NCBI RefSeq assembly: GCF_951230155.1
Contig: NZ_CATNVD010000011.1
Span: 95,380-159,379 of the forward strand
Direction: 5' to 3'
Origin: Parablautia sp. Marseille-Q6255
GTDB lineage: Bacteria; Bacillota; Clostridia; Lachnospirales; Lachnospiraceae
Length of the DNA: 64,000 nt
This document shows, one piece after another, positions 8,426 to 16,521 of the stretch; the first letter of the stretch is position 1; each line of letters starts with the position of its first letter. The notes under the pieces were generated by a model that was not told the DNA's origin, searched no databases, and saw only the letters and a list, made by a program, of their open reading frames with translations. Made by a program: the position numbers and the translations under genes.

Positions 8426-9184
8426 ATGGTCAGGATTATAATGAGCGGCTGCAATGGTTTTATGGGACGCACGGTCACAGAGATCGTAGCGGCAGATGAG
8501 GAAGCGCAGATTGTAGCAGGGATCGATCTGGAGGATAAAGGAGATAAGGCGTACCCGGTATTTACGGATATCGCGGATTGCGATGTGGAAGCGGATGTTT
8601 TGATCGATTTTTCCTCACCGAAGGCGCTGGACGGTCTGATCCGCTACTGCACAGACAGGAAGGTAGCGGCGATCTTCTGTACGACCGGGTATTCGCAGGA
8701 GCAGATCGACCAGATAAAAGAGGCTGCTGGAAAGACGGCTGTGATGAAATCAGCAAATATGTCGCTTGGCATCAATATGCTTCTGAAGCTTTTACAGGAT
8801 GCGGCGAAGCTGCTGGCTCCGGCCGGGTTTGATATGGAGATCGTGGAGAAGCATCACAACCTCAAGGTCGATGCTCCGAGCGGTACGGCGCTTGCGCTGG
8901 CAGACAGCATCAACGAAGCGCTTGGACAGAAATATGAGTATACATATGATCGCAGTCAGGAACGCAGAAAGAGAGAGAAATACGAGATCGGCATCAGCGC
9001 AGTGCGCGGCGGGAATATCGTCGGAGAGCATGAGGTGATCTTTGCCGGGCTGGATGAAGTGATCGAGTTCAGGCATACGGCATACTCGAAGAGCGTGTTT
9101 GCAAAGGGCGCCGTACAGGCGGCAAAGTACATGGCAGGAAAGCCGGCAGGCTTTTATGATATGGGAGACGTTGTCTGCGGCTGA
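8426..9184 (+). CDS. dapB: 4-hydroxy-tetrahydrodipicolinate reductase
   Basis: A 252-residue protein. It has the N-terminal nucleotide-binding GCNGFMGRTV motif, the catalytic block VEKHHNLKVDAPSGTAL with the conserved histidines and lysine, and C-terminal GEHEVIFAG followed by EFRHTAYS. It reduces the DapA product with NAD(P)H. It lies 60 bp after dapA with a GAAAGAGG site before ATG, within the same lysine-responsive operon. Confidence 0.95.
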   Translation: MVRIIMSGCNGFMGRTVTEIVAADEEAQIVAGIDLEDKGDKAYPVFTDIADCDVEADVLIDFSSPKALDGLIRYCTDRKVAAIFCTTGYSQEQIDQIKEAAGKTAVMKSANMSLGINMLLKLLQDAAKLLAPAGFDMEIVEKHHNLKVDAPSGTALALADSINEALGQKYEYTYDRSQERRKREKYEIGISAVRGGNIVGEHEVIFAGLDEVIEFRHTAYSKSVFAKGAVQAAKYMAGKPAGFYDMGDVVCG

Positions 9185-9258
9185 GAAAAGATCAGTTTGC
9201 GAAGCGTCGGAGGAAAAGCAGTTTGCAGGAGTATGAAAAAATTTGGAGGAAACCCAGG

Positions 9259-10578
9259 ATGAAAAAGGTAGTCAAATTCGGAGGCAGCTCTTTGGCCAGT
9301 GCGGAGCAGTTCCGCAAGGTGGGAGAAATTATTCATGCGGACAGGGGCAGACGCTATGTCGTGCCTTCTGCACCGGGAAAACGGTTTTCAGAGGATACAA
9401 AGGTGACAGATATGCTGTATGACTGTTATCAGTCTGCGGGAAATGCAGCTTTGCTTGAGGAGAAGCTCGCAGCGATCGCGGCACGGTATCAGGAGATCAT
9501 CAGCGGGCTTTCTCTGGAGCTTAGTCTGGAGGAGGAGTTTGCGCAGATCCGGGAGGCATTTGCCGCGCGCTCCGGAAGTGAGTACGCCGCATCCCGTGGA
9601 GAGTACTTAAATGGTATTATCATGGCTGCCTACCTGGAATACGAATTTATCGATGCGGCAGAGGTGATCCGTTTTGATGAGGACGGCGTGTTTGATGCAG
9701 AGCTTACGAACGAGATCATGCAGAAACGTCTCCAGGGAGTGGAGCGCGCTGTGATCCCGGGATTTTACGGGGCAATGGCAGACGGCACGGTGAAGACCTT
9801 CTCACGCGGAGGTTCCGACATCACAGGCTCTATCGTAGCGCGCGCCGTCCATGCGGATCTGTATGAGAACTGGACAGATGTTTCGGGCTTTCTGGTGACC
9901 GATCCGCATATTGTGGAGGACCCGGCTACGATCGAGACGATCACTTACAGAGAGCTGAGGGAGCTTTCTTATATGGGGGCGACGGTACTCCATGCAGATG
10001 CGATCTTTCCTCTGAGAAAAGAAGGTATTCCGATCAATATCAAGAATACGAACCGACCGCAGGATGCGGGGACGCTGATCGTGGAGAGTACCTGCCGCCA
10101 GCCGAAGTATACGATCACAGGTATTGCCGGAAAGAAGGGCTTTTGTGCGATCAATCTTGAAAAGGATCAGATGAATTCCGAGATCGGTTTTGGCCGCAAG
10201 GTACTGCAGGTATTTGAGGAAAACGGGGTTTCTTTTGAGCACGCGCCGTCTGGTATTGACACCTTTACGGTGCTGGTGCATCAGGATGAGTTTATGGAGA
10301 AGGAGCAGAAGATCATCTCCGGGCTTCACCGGGCAGTAGAGCCGGATATGCTGGATCTGGAATCGGATCTGGCGCTGATCGCGGTCGTGGGACGCGGCAT
10401 GCGCGCAACACGCGGAACAGCGGCAAGGATTTTTGCAGCGCTTTCTCATGCGCATATCAATGTAAAAATGATCGATCAGGGCTCCAGCGAGCTCAATATC
10501 ATCATTGGCGTGCGAAATGAAGATTTTGAGCATGCAGTAAGAGCGATTTACGATATTTTTGTACTGACACATCTGTAA
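9259..10578 (+). CDS. aspartate kinase
   Basis: A protein of 439 residues from ATG 9259, preceded by GGAGG with 9-base spacing; an upstream frame-open ATG at 9223 has no such site. The kinase motif VVKFGGSSLAS opens the protein. SRGGSDITGS supplies the substrate pocket, and two C-terminal ACT-like repeats (about 300-439, including the ALSHAHINVKMIDQGSSELN block) are the expected lysine- or threonine-sensing part. It phosphorylates aspartate at the head of the pathway. Its place behind the lysine riboswitch suggests a lysine-repressed isozyme (lysC-like). Confidence 0.92.
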   Translation: MKKVVKFGGSSLASAEQFRKVGEIIHADRGRRYVVPSAPGKRFSEDTKVTDMLYDCYQSAGNAALLEEKLAAIAARYQEIISGLSLELSLEEEFAQIREAFAARSGSEYAASRGEYLNGIIMAAYLEYEFIDAAEVIRFDEDGVFDAELTNEIMQKRLQGVERAVIPGFYGAMADGTVKTFSRGGSDITGSIVARAVHADLYENWTDVSGFLVTDPHIVEDPATIETITYRELRELSYMGATVLHADAIFPLRKEGIPINIKNTNRPQDAGTLIVESTCRQPKYTITGIAGKKGFCAINLEKDQMNSEIGFGRKVLQVFEENGVSFEHAPSGIDTFTVLVHQDEFMEKEQKIISGLHRAVEPDMLDLESDLALIAVVGRGMRATRGTAARIFAALSHAHINVKMIDQGSSELNIIIGVRNEDFEHAVRAIYDIFVLTHL

Positions 10579-10602
10579 AAGAAAAGAAACGGAGTCATTC
10601 AG

Positions 10603-11748
10603 ATGTACGAAGAATCATTTGCCGGAGAAACGGCACAGGCATTTGTATATGAGAGAACGGGAAACAGCGCGGTGATCTGGCGCTGTTTTTCGCATGGTAC
10701 AAAGGCGCAGATCCCGCAGCAGATCGGGGACTGCCCGGTCCGGGCGATTGCTCCGTATGCGTTTTCTGCGCATATGGAGGAGCGGACGCTGCGCAGGGGG
10801 CTGGAAAATGGAAACCTCCATCTGTATGTACCGGAGGTGCTCGGAGGCAGCGCACACTGGATCGCCGGCGGTTCGGGTATCCGTGCCTGCAAAAAGGAGA
10901 CGTCTGCACAGTCACCAAAAGGGCAGCAGGCGGACCGGGAACAGACAGGTATCCGGGAAATTCCGGCGCTGTGCGGGGATGCGCTGGAAGAAGTCGTATT
11001 TCCCGGGACGTTGCAGCGGGTGGGGCGGTACTGCTTCTACGACTGTGCCCGGCTGCACAGCCTGACCTTTTACGGAGAGACCACAGACTGGGGAAGCGGA
11101 GTCTTTACCCGTTGTCACAGGGTACGAAATCTGCGTGTCCATACAGATATGGAGGGGAGATCCAGCCTGAAGGAGGTGCTGGACGAGCTTCCGGAGGAGA
11201 TATTTGTGGAGTATTACGTTCCGGATGAATGCTCCGGCCTGACGTACGCAAGGGCGCAGCTTGTGTTCCCGGAATTTTATGAAGAGGGCGTGGAAAATAC
11301 GCCGGCAAGGATCCTGGAGACACATGTGCACGGGAGCGGGATGTCTTACCGAAACTGTTTTCAGGGGCGAAGGTTTGATTTCGGGCAGTACGATGCTTTG
11401 TTTTCGCGCGCACAGGTACTGGAACGGGAGCAGATCGTATACCGGATGGTACTGGGACGTCTGAGGACTGCGGTAGCGCTTTCAGAAAAAGCACGGTCTG
11501 TCTATGAGACATATCTGTGTACGCATGGGAAAAGGATCGCACAGGAGCTGCTAAAGCAGGGAGATACGCAGGAGTTCTGCTGGCTGATAGAGCGGCTGCG
11601 GGGAATCGGAGTCAGTGAGTGGGAGTCGCTTGTGCAGGAGCTTGGGCGGGAGGCGGCCGGACTCCATGCAGGAGAAGCGGTAAGCTATCTGATGAACCTC
11701 GGGGCAGGAATGCCGCGGAAAACAAAACGCCGCAGACTGGAGCTGTAG
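10603..11748 (+). CDS. leucine-rich-repeat (BspA-like) protein of a vWA/MoxR cassette
   Basis: A 381-residue protein without signal peptide or membrane segment. The N-terminal 200 residues contain BspA-type LRR units: CPVRAIAPYAFSAH, ALEEVVFPGTLQRVGRYCFYDCARLHSLTF and VFTRCHRVRNLRVH fit the pattern of short LRR_5 repeats. Residues 240-370 are predicted helical and unlike any family I recognise. It begins 25 bp after the aspartate kinase stop but has its own RBS. A vWA protein, a MoxR-type ATPase and a small membrane protein follow at short spacing, so it probably provides the protein-binding part of that complex. The C-terminus ends in a basic KTKRRR stretch. Confidence 0.65.
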   Translation: MYEESFAGETAQAFVYERTGNSAVIWRCFSHGTKAQIPQQIGDCPVRAIAPYAFSAHMEERTLRRGLENGNLHLYVPEVLGGSAHWIAGGSGIRACKKETSAQSPKGQQADREQTGIREIPALCGDALEEVVFPGTLQRVGRYCFYDCARLHSLTFYGETTDWGSGVFTRCHRVRNLRVHTDMEGRSSLKEVLDELPEEIFVEYYVPDECSGLTYARAQLVFPEFYEEGVENTPARILETHVHGSGMSYRNCFQGRRFDFGQYDALFSRAQVLEREQIVYRMVLGRLRTAVALSEKARSVYETYLCTHGKRIAQELLKQGDTQEFCWLIERLRGIGVSEWESLVQELGREAAGLHAGEAVSYLMNLGAGMPRKTKRRRLEL

Positions 11749-11791
11749 GAAATAAAAGCCCGGGCGGCAAAAAGAAAGGAGGGGTGCACAG

Positions 11792-13141
11792 ATGAATCCG
11801 GTGTATGAAGAACAGAAGCAGATGCTTGATTTTATAGAGGTGGCGGGCGACATTTTGCGCAATGCGAGAAACGAGTTGTATCTGAATATGCGTTTTCTTG
11901 ATGTGGCGCTGTCATCGCTTGCGTATCTGCCGGATCAGCAGATCCGTATGACAGGGACCAATGGAAGTATACTTTACTATCAGCCAGATGCGCTTGTGGC
12001 GCTGTTCCGAAAAGGGCGTGCATGCGTGAACCGCCAGTATCTGCACAGTATCGTGCACTGTCTGTTCTCTCACCTCTGGGAAAGGAAGGACAGGGATGTC
12101 CGGTACTGGAACCTGGCGTGTGATATTGCTGCCGAGTATGTGATCGATGGGCTGTATCAAAAGGCAGTCCATCTGCCAAAGTCCTCCCTGCGGCGTGAGG
12201 TCTATCGTATGCTGAGTCAGGAGGGAGAACAAAAGACGGCTGCTTTTGTTGTGACTGCGCAGCGGGTGTACCGTTTTTTGTGCAGGCTGCATCCGGTGCA
12301 GGCGCAGCTGGAAGCGTGGGAGCGGGAATTTCTTGTGGATGATCACAGCCGCTGGGAACAGGATCCCAGGGACCAGAAGAGTCCGAGCCCGCAGCAGCGC
12401 CGGTGGGAGGATATACGTGACCGGATGCAGACAGAGATGGAGACATTTGCCAAAGAGGCGTCCGATGATGTGAGAAGCCTGGAGGAGCAGATCTGTGCGG
12501 TGAACCGCAAACGGTATGATTACAGAGAATTTCTCCGAAAATTTTCCGTGCTGAAGGAAGAAATGCAGGTTGATATGGATTCATTTGACTACATATTTTA
12601 TAATTATGGGATGGAGCTGTATGGAAATATGCCGCTGATCGAGCCGCTTGAGACGAAGGAGGTGCAGCGGGTAGAGGACTTTGTGATCGTACTGGATACC
12701 TCGATGTCGTGTAAGGGAGAGCTGATCCGGCATTTTCTGGAGGAGACGTACAGCGTGCTCAGTGAGTCAGAGGGATTTGCCCGGAAAATCCATGTGCATA
12801 TTTTGCAGTGCGATGATCAGGTGCAGGAGGATGTGCTTGTGACGAGCCGGGAAGAAATGCGGGAATACCTGGAACATTTTACGGTGAGAGGCTTCGGAGG
12901 GACGGATTTTCGCCCGGCATTTGCCCGGGTGCAGGAGCTGCTTGAGCGAAAATGCTTTACAAAGCTGCGCGGGCTGATCTATTTTACCGACGGGTATGGG
13001 ACATTTCCAGTCAGGAAGCCTCCGTATGAGACTGCGTTTGTTTTCATGAAGGAGGATTACCGCGATGTGGATGTGCCGCCGTGGGCGATCAGGCTGATCA
13101 TTGATCCGCAGGAATTCAGGGAAGCAGATACAAAAAGCTGA
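11792..13141 (+). CDS. DUF2201-type metallopeptidase-like/vWA-like domain protein
   Basis: A 449-residue protein with two parts. The N-terminal part (about 1-230) resembles the putative metallopeptidase domain of DUF2201 proteins, but the usual HExxH motif reads HSIVH near residue 86, so the glutamate that would activate water is serine. The C-terminal part (about 295-449) is a vWA-like domain with MIDAS elements in order: VLDTSMSCKG (DxSxS), GFGGTDFRPAF (the threonine) and YFTDGYG (the aspartate). RBS AAGGAGGGG. It is followed after 10 bp by a MoxR-type ATPase, the usual partner of such vWA proteins. Confidence 0.75.
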   Translation: MNPVYEEQKQMLDFIEVAGDILRNARNELYLNMRFLDVALSSLAYLPDQQIRMTGTNGSILYYQPDALVALFRKGRACVNRQYLHSIVHCLFSHLWERKDRDVRYWNLACDIAAEYVIDGLYQKAVHLPKSSLRREVYRMLSQEGEQKTAAFVVTAQRVYRFLCRLHPVQAQLEAWEREFLVDDHSRWEQDPRDQKSPSPQQRRWEDIRDRMQTEMETFAKEASDDVRSLEEQICAVNRKRYDYREFLRKFSVLKEEMQVDMDSFDYIFYNYGMELYGNMPLIEPLETKEVQRVEDFVIVLDTSMSCKGELIRHFLEETYSVLSESEGFARKIHVHILQCDDQVQEDVLVTSREEMREYLEHFTVRGFGGTDFRPAFARVQELLERKCFTKLRGLIYFTDGYGTFPVRKPPYETAFVFMKEDYRDVDVPPWAIRLIIDPQEFREADTKS

Positions 13142-13151
13142 GGTGTAAGGG

Positions 13152-14666
13152 ATGAATATTAAACGTGCAAAACAGGAAATTAAAGATACGATCTCTGCAT
13201 ATTTGTTGAAGGATGCGTATGGGGAATATGTGATACCGCAGATCAGGCAGCGTCCGGTGCTGCTGCTGGGCGCTCCGGGCATCGGCAAGACGCAGATCAT
13301 GGAGCAGATTGCCAGAGAGTGCGGGATCGCGCTTGTATCATATACGATCACGCACCATACGCGCCAGAGTGCGATCGGTCTTCCATTTGTGTCAAAGCAG
13401 GAGTTTGGAGGCAGAGAGTACACGGTGACAGAGTATACGATGAGTGAGATCGTAGCGGCTGTCTATGAAAAAATGGAAAAAACGGGACTTTCGGAAGGAA
13501 TCCTGTTTATTGATGAGATCAACTGTGTTTCTGAGACGCTGGCTCCGGCCATGCTGCAGTTTCTCCAGTGCAAGACGTTTGGCAGCCATGAGATCCCGCA
13601 GGGCTGGATCATTGTGGCGGCAGGAAATCCGCCGGAGTACAACAAGTCTGTGCGGGAATTTGACGTTGTGACAATGGATCGTGTGAAAAAGATCGAGGTA
13701 GAGCCGGATTTTGCCGTGTGGAAGGAGTATGCGCTGCGCAGGCAGCTCCATCCGGCAGTGATCGCGTACCTGAATGCGCGGACTGCCAACTTCTATAAAA
13801 TGGAGACGACCGTGGATGGGAGAAAATTTGCTACGCCGCGCGGCTGGGAGGATCTCTCACAGATGCTTACAGTATATGAACAGCTTGGGCTTACGATGGA
13901 CCGTGAGGTCATCGGACAGTATGTGCAGCATGAGATGATCGCCAGGGACTTTGCAAATTATCTGGAGCTTTATAAAAAGTATCAGATGGACTACCAGCTG
14001 GATGCGGTGCTTGCAGGAAATATTGATCCGCTGCTCTTAAAAAAGGCTGCGCACGCCTCCTTTGACGAGCGGTTGAGCATTGTGAGTCTTCTGCTTGACA
14101 GATGCCGTCAGGCATTTGCCAGGGCGGCGCAAAGTGAGCAGGAGATAGCGCTTTTATTTGAAGAATTAAAGACCGTAAAAGAGGGGCTGCTCGGTGTACA
14201 TGGCGGAGCGCCGGATATTTTTGTGAAAGAGACAGCAGAAACGTTTGCCGTGCAGACGCAGCAGAAAAAGGCGGCGGAGCTTTTGACGAGGGCGCAGGAG
14301 CGTCTGCGCAGACGTATCGCAGAGACGCTGGAGGGTTATGCACAGCAGCTTGCAAAGGAGGATCCGTCGGATGGAGAGCAGGCATTTGCGCTGATACGGG
14401 AGTGGTTTGACTCAAGGCAGGACAGCCTGGAAGCGCAAAGGGATGCAGCCGGTCAGCTGTTGGAGCACGCCTTTGATTTCCTGGAGGCAGCCTTTGGCAC
14501 AGGCCAGGAGCTCGTGATCTTTATCACAGAGCTCAATCATGATCCGTACAGCATAAGCTTTTTGCAGGAGTATGACTGCGAGCGGTATTACCGCTACAAC
14601 AAAGAGCTTTTGTTTGAGGAGAGCAGCCGCGCGATCGAAGCGAGACTGAGAGCGCTCGGAAAATAG
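13152..14666 (+). CDS. MoxR-type AAA+ ATPase
   Basis: A 504-residue protein. The Walker A motif LLLGAPGIGKTQIM lies at about residues 37-50. Walker B is ILFIDEINCVSETLAPAMLQ, the sensor 1 region is IIVAAGNPPEYN, and an arginine-rich DRVKKIEV follows, as in MoxR/RavA AAA+ modules. The extended C-terminal half (from about residue 260) is helical and not family-typical. MoxR ATPases act as chaperones or metal-insertion machines together with a vWA partner, which here is the gene directly upstream. Confidence 0.8.
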   Translation: MNIKRAKQEIKDTISAYLLKDAYGEYVIPQIRQRPVLLLGAPGIGKTQIMEQIARECGIALVSYTITHHTRQSAIGLPFVSKQEFGGREYTVTEYTMSEIVAAVYEKMEKTGLSEGILFIDEINCVSETLAPAMLQFLQCKTFGSHEIPQGWIIVAAGNPPEYNKSVREFDVVTMDRVKKIEVEPDFAVWKEYALRRQLHPAVIAYLNARTANFYKMETTVDGRKFATPRGWEDLSQMLTVYEQLGLTMDREVIGQYVQHEMIARDFANYLELYKKYQMDYQLDAVLAGNIDPLLLKKAAHASFDERLSIVSLLLDRCRQAFARAAQSEQEIALLFEELKTVKEGLLGVHGGAPDIFVKETAETFAVQTQQKKAAELLTRAQERLRRRIAETLEGYAQQLAKEDPSDGEQAFALIREWFDSRQDSLEAQRDAAGQLLEHAFDFLEAAFGTGQELVIFITELNHDPYSISFLQEYDCERYYRYNKELLFEESSRAIEARLRALGK

Positions 14667-14706
14667 AAGTGAAAAAATGTGCGGTACAGAATTGGAGGGT
14701 GATCGT

Positions 14707-15141
14707 ATGACACGAAGCGGATGGGCTGCGGAAGCCGCGAAGAGTGCAGCATTTGGATGTACACTGTTTTTCAGTGCAGTATTTGTGCTGCTTGTAGATC
14801 AGGATATGGAGCATCTGGCGCTTTTTTCTGATAAACTGGTGTTTATTATGGGAGGCTATATACTGGCAGTAATGCTGATACGGCTGGTCGCAGCGCTTCC
14901 GTTTATCCGGAGGCTTGAAGATCTCGATCACAGACCGCGTAACGAAGATGAGTTTATGGAGCAGGTAGAAAACTACTGCAAAAGGAGCGGGCTTGCCTAC
15001 GAAATTATTCAATATGGAATGCCTGCACAGGTACGGCTGGATGAAGTACGATATTTCGTGAAGGTATCGGAGTACTGCAGTATGGCGAGCGGTATTGTAC
15101 CGGCGCTGGAATTTACGGTCATGCAGGGCAGGGCGGTTTAA
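14707..15141 (+). CDS. small two-helix membrane protein of the vWA/MoxR cassette
   Basis: A 144-residue protein from ATG 14707, which has GGAGGGTGA at ideal spacing; an earlier in-frame ATG at 14677 has none. Two hydrophobic segments (about 13-32 and 40-62) are followed by a cytoplasmic domain of about 80 residues with charged and aromatic residues. I recognise no family. It starts 40 bp after the ATPase stop and may anchor the cassette at the membrane. Its 3' end overlaps the convergent GNAT gene by 23 bp. Confidence 0.6.
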   Translation: MTRSGWAAEAAKSAAFGCTLFFSAVFVLLVDQDMEHLALFSDKLVFIMGGYILAVMLIRLVAALPFIRRLEDLDHRPRNEDEFMEQVENYCKRSGLAYEIIQYGMPAQVRLDEVRYFVKVSEYCSMASGIVPALEFTVMQGRAV

Positions 15142-15556
15142 CCGCCCTCTCCATTGGCTGCTCATACCCTGGAACATCTATGACAAAACCGCCGCAATCC
15201 CTATATCCCAATTTTCTATAAAAATGCTGTGCTTCTTCATCAACCTGTGTAAAAGTCAGAAGCATACCATATCCCTGAGATTTCATGTCAGCTTCCCAAT
15301 GCTCCATAAGTTTTTTCCCATAACCTTTTCCTTGATAATTCCAATCAACAAATAACATTGTACAAAATGGCGTATTATCCCAAAAAAGATTATATCTCAA
15401 CAATCCTATCGGTTTACTGTCATTTAATAAAACGTATCCTCTTTTTTCTCTGACTTTACGATCGAACTCCCGTTCCGGCAAATGCTTATCAAGACTATAC
15501 CAAAACTCTTTATCTTCTAATTGAACATATCTGATTTTCTTTATGTACCCCTCCAT
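15119..15556 (-). CDS. GNAT-family N-acetyltransferase, possibly rearranged at both ends
   Basis: A 145-residue frame. The acetyl-CoA-binding block LFVDWNYQGKGYGKKLMEHW and the C-terminal QHFYRKLGYRDCGG mark a GNAT fold. The sequence is more AT-rich than its neighbours. The assigned ATG precedes GGAGGGG, and the codon at normal spacing from that site is ATA, so the original start may be mutated. The last seven residues lie within a palindrome shared with the end of the neighbouring gene, and do not resemble the usual end of this family as I remember it. The substrate is unknown. Confidence 0.65.
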   Translation of the reverse strand: MEGYIKKIRYVQLEDKEFWYSLDKHLPEREFDRKVREKRGYVLLNDSKPIGLLRYNLFWDNTPFCTMLFVDWNYQGKGYGKKLMEHWEADMKSQGYGMLLTFTQVDEEAQHFYRKLGYRDCGGFVIDVPGYEQPMERAVKPPCPA

Positions 15557-15849
15557 AATTCGGTATCGTCACTCCTCACATTAAATTATTTTGATATGTA
15601 TACCATAAGACTTACAAGTTAATTTGTTAAGGGTGAACATGTGATATTGTGCAATTGATAAAGGTAACAGGAGGGATAGAAATATTGGAGATTTTACAGT
15701 ATGATGGAAATAAAAAGGGCAGAATGGTATTCTTGAACCAGTATGGCACAGGATTTTTTCAGGTATGAGATTTTGCTTTTGCGCAGATGTCTGTTTGTTG
15801 AGGTAAAATTGAGAATTGGCTGTTATGATACATCAAAAGGAGGCAGGAT
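15557..15849 (+). promoter_or_regulatory. intergenic region with promoter of the two-component operon
   Basis: TTGAGG at 15798-15803 and TGTTAT at 15821-15826, 17 bases apart, form a reasonable sigma-A promoter for the downstream regulator. The AT-rich remainder holds one 27-codon frame starting TTG at about 15685 after GGAGGGA, which may be a gene remnant. Nothing else is recognisable. Confidence 0.5.
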
Positions 15850-16521
15850 ATGTTTCATGTTTTAATTGTAGAAGACGATACAGAGCTTTGCGAGCTGTTC
15901 CGAAAGGTGCTGGTCAAGCATGGATATCGGGTGAGCTGCGCGGGGGACGGACAGCAGGCGCTTGCGCGGGTCAGCGAGGAATATGTGGATCTGATCATTT
16001 CGGATATTATGATGCCGGTGATGGATGGATACGAATTTGTCTCAGAGCTTCGCGCATCCGGCAGTCAGATCCCGGTACTGATGATCACAGCAAAGAGCGC
16101 CTTTGACGATATGCGTCAGGGCTTTTTATCAGGCAGTGATGACTATATGGTAAAGCCGGTCAATGTCAATGAGATGGTGCTTCGGGTAGGCGCGCTTCTG
16201 CGCAGGGCGCAGATGATGAGTGAGCACAGGCTTGTGATCGGAAGTACACAGCTTGATTACGATACCATGACTGTTTCTGTCGGAGAGAGCAGTCAGATCT
16301 TTCCGAAAAAAGAATTTTTGCTGTTGTACAAGCTGGCAGCTTCGCCGGGACGCACCTTTACGAAGCAGCAGATCATGGATGATGTATGGGGGTATGACAC
16401 GGAGGCTGATCCGCACACGATAGAAGTACATATCGGCAGACTGCGGGATCGACTGCGGGATAATCCGGATCTTGAGATCGCGACTATGCGGGGGATCGGC
16501 TACAAGGTGGTGAAAAAATGA
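15850..16521 (+). CDS. OmpR-family response regulator
   Basis: A 223-residue protein. The receiver domain has the acidic pair at residues 9-10, the phosphorylated aspartate at 52 (IISDIMMPVMDG) and the lysine in DYMVKPV. The C-terminal winged helix contains the typical PKKEFLLLYKLAASPGRTF and IEVHIGRLRDRL blocks. It binds DNA as a dimer after phosphorylation by the histidine kinase encoded next; the two genes overlap by 4 bases (ATGA). RBS AAAAGGAGG. Confidence 0.92.
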   Translation: MFHVLIVEDDTELCELFRKVLVKHGYRVSCAGDGQQALARVSEEYVDLIISDIMMPVMDGYEFVSELRASGSQIPVLMITAKSAFDDMRQGFLSGSDDYMVKPVNVNEMVLRVGALLRRAQMMSEHRLVIGSTQLDYDTMTVSVGESSQIFPKKEFLLLYKLAASPGRTFTKQQIMDDVWGYDTEADPHTIEVHIGRLRDRLRDNPDLEIATMRGIGYKVVKK

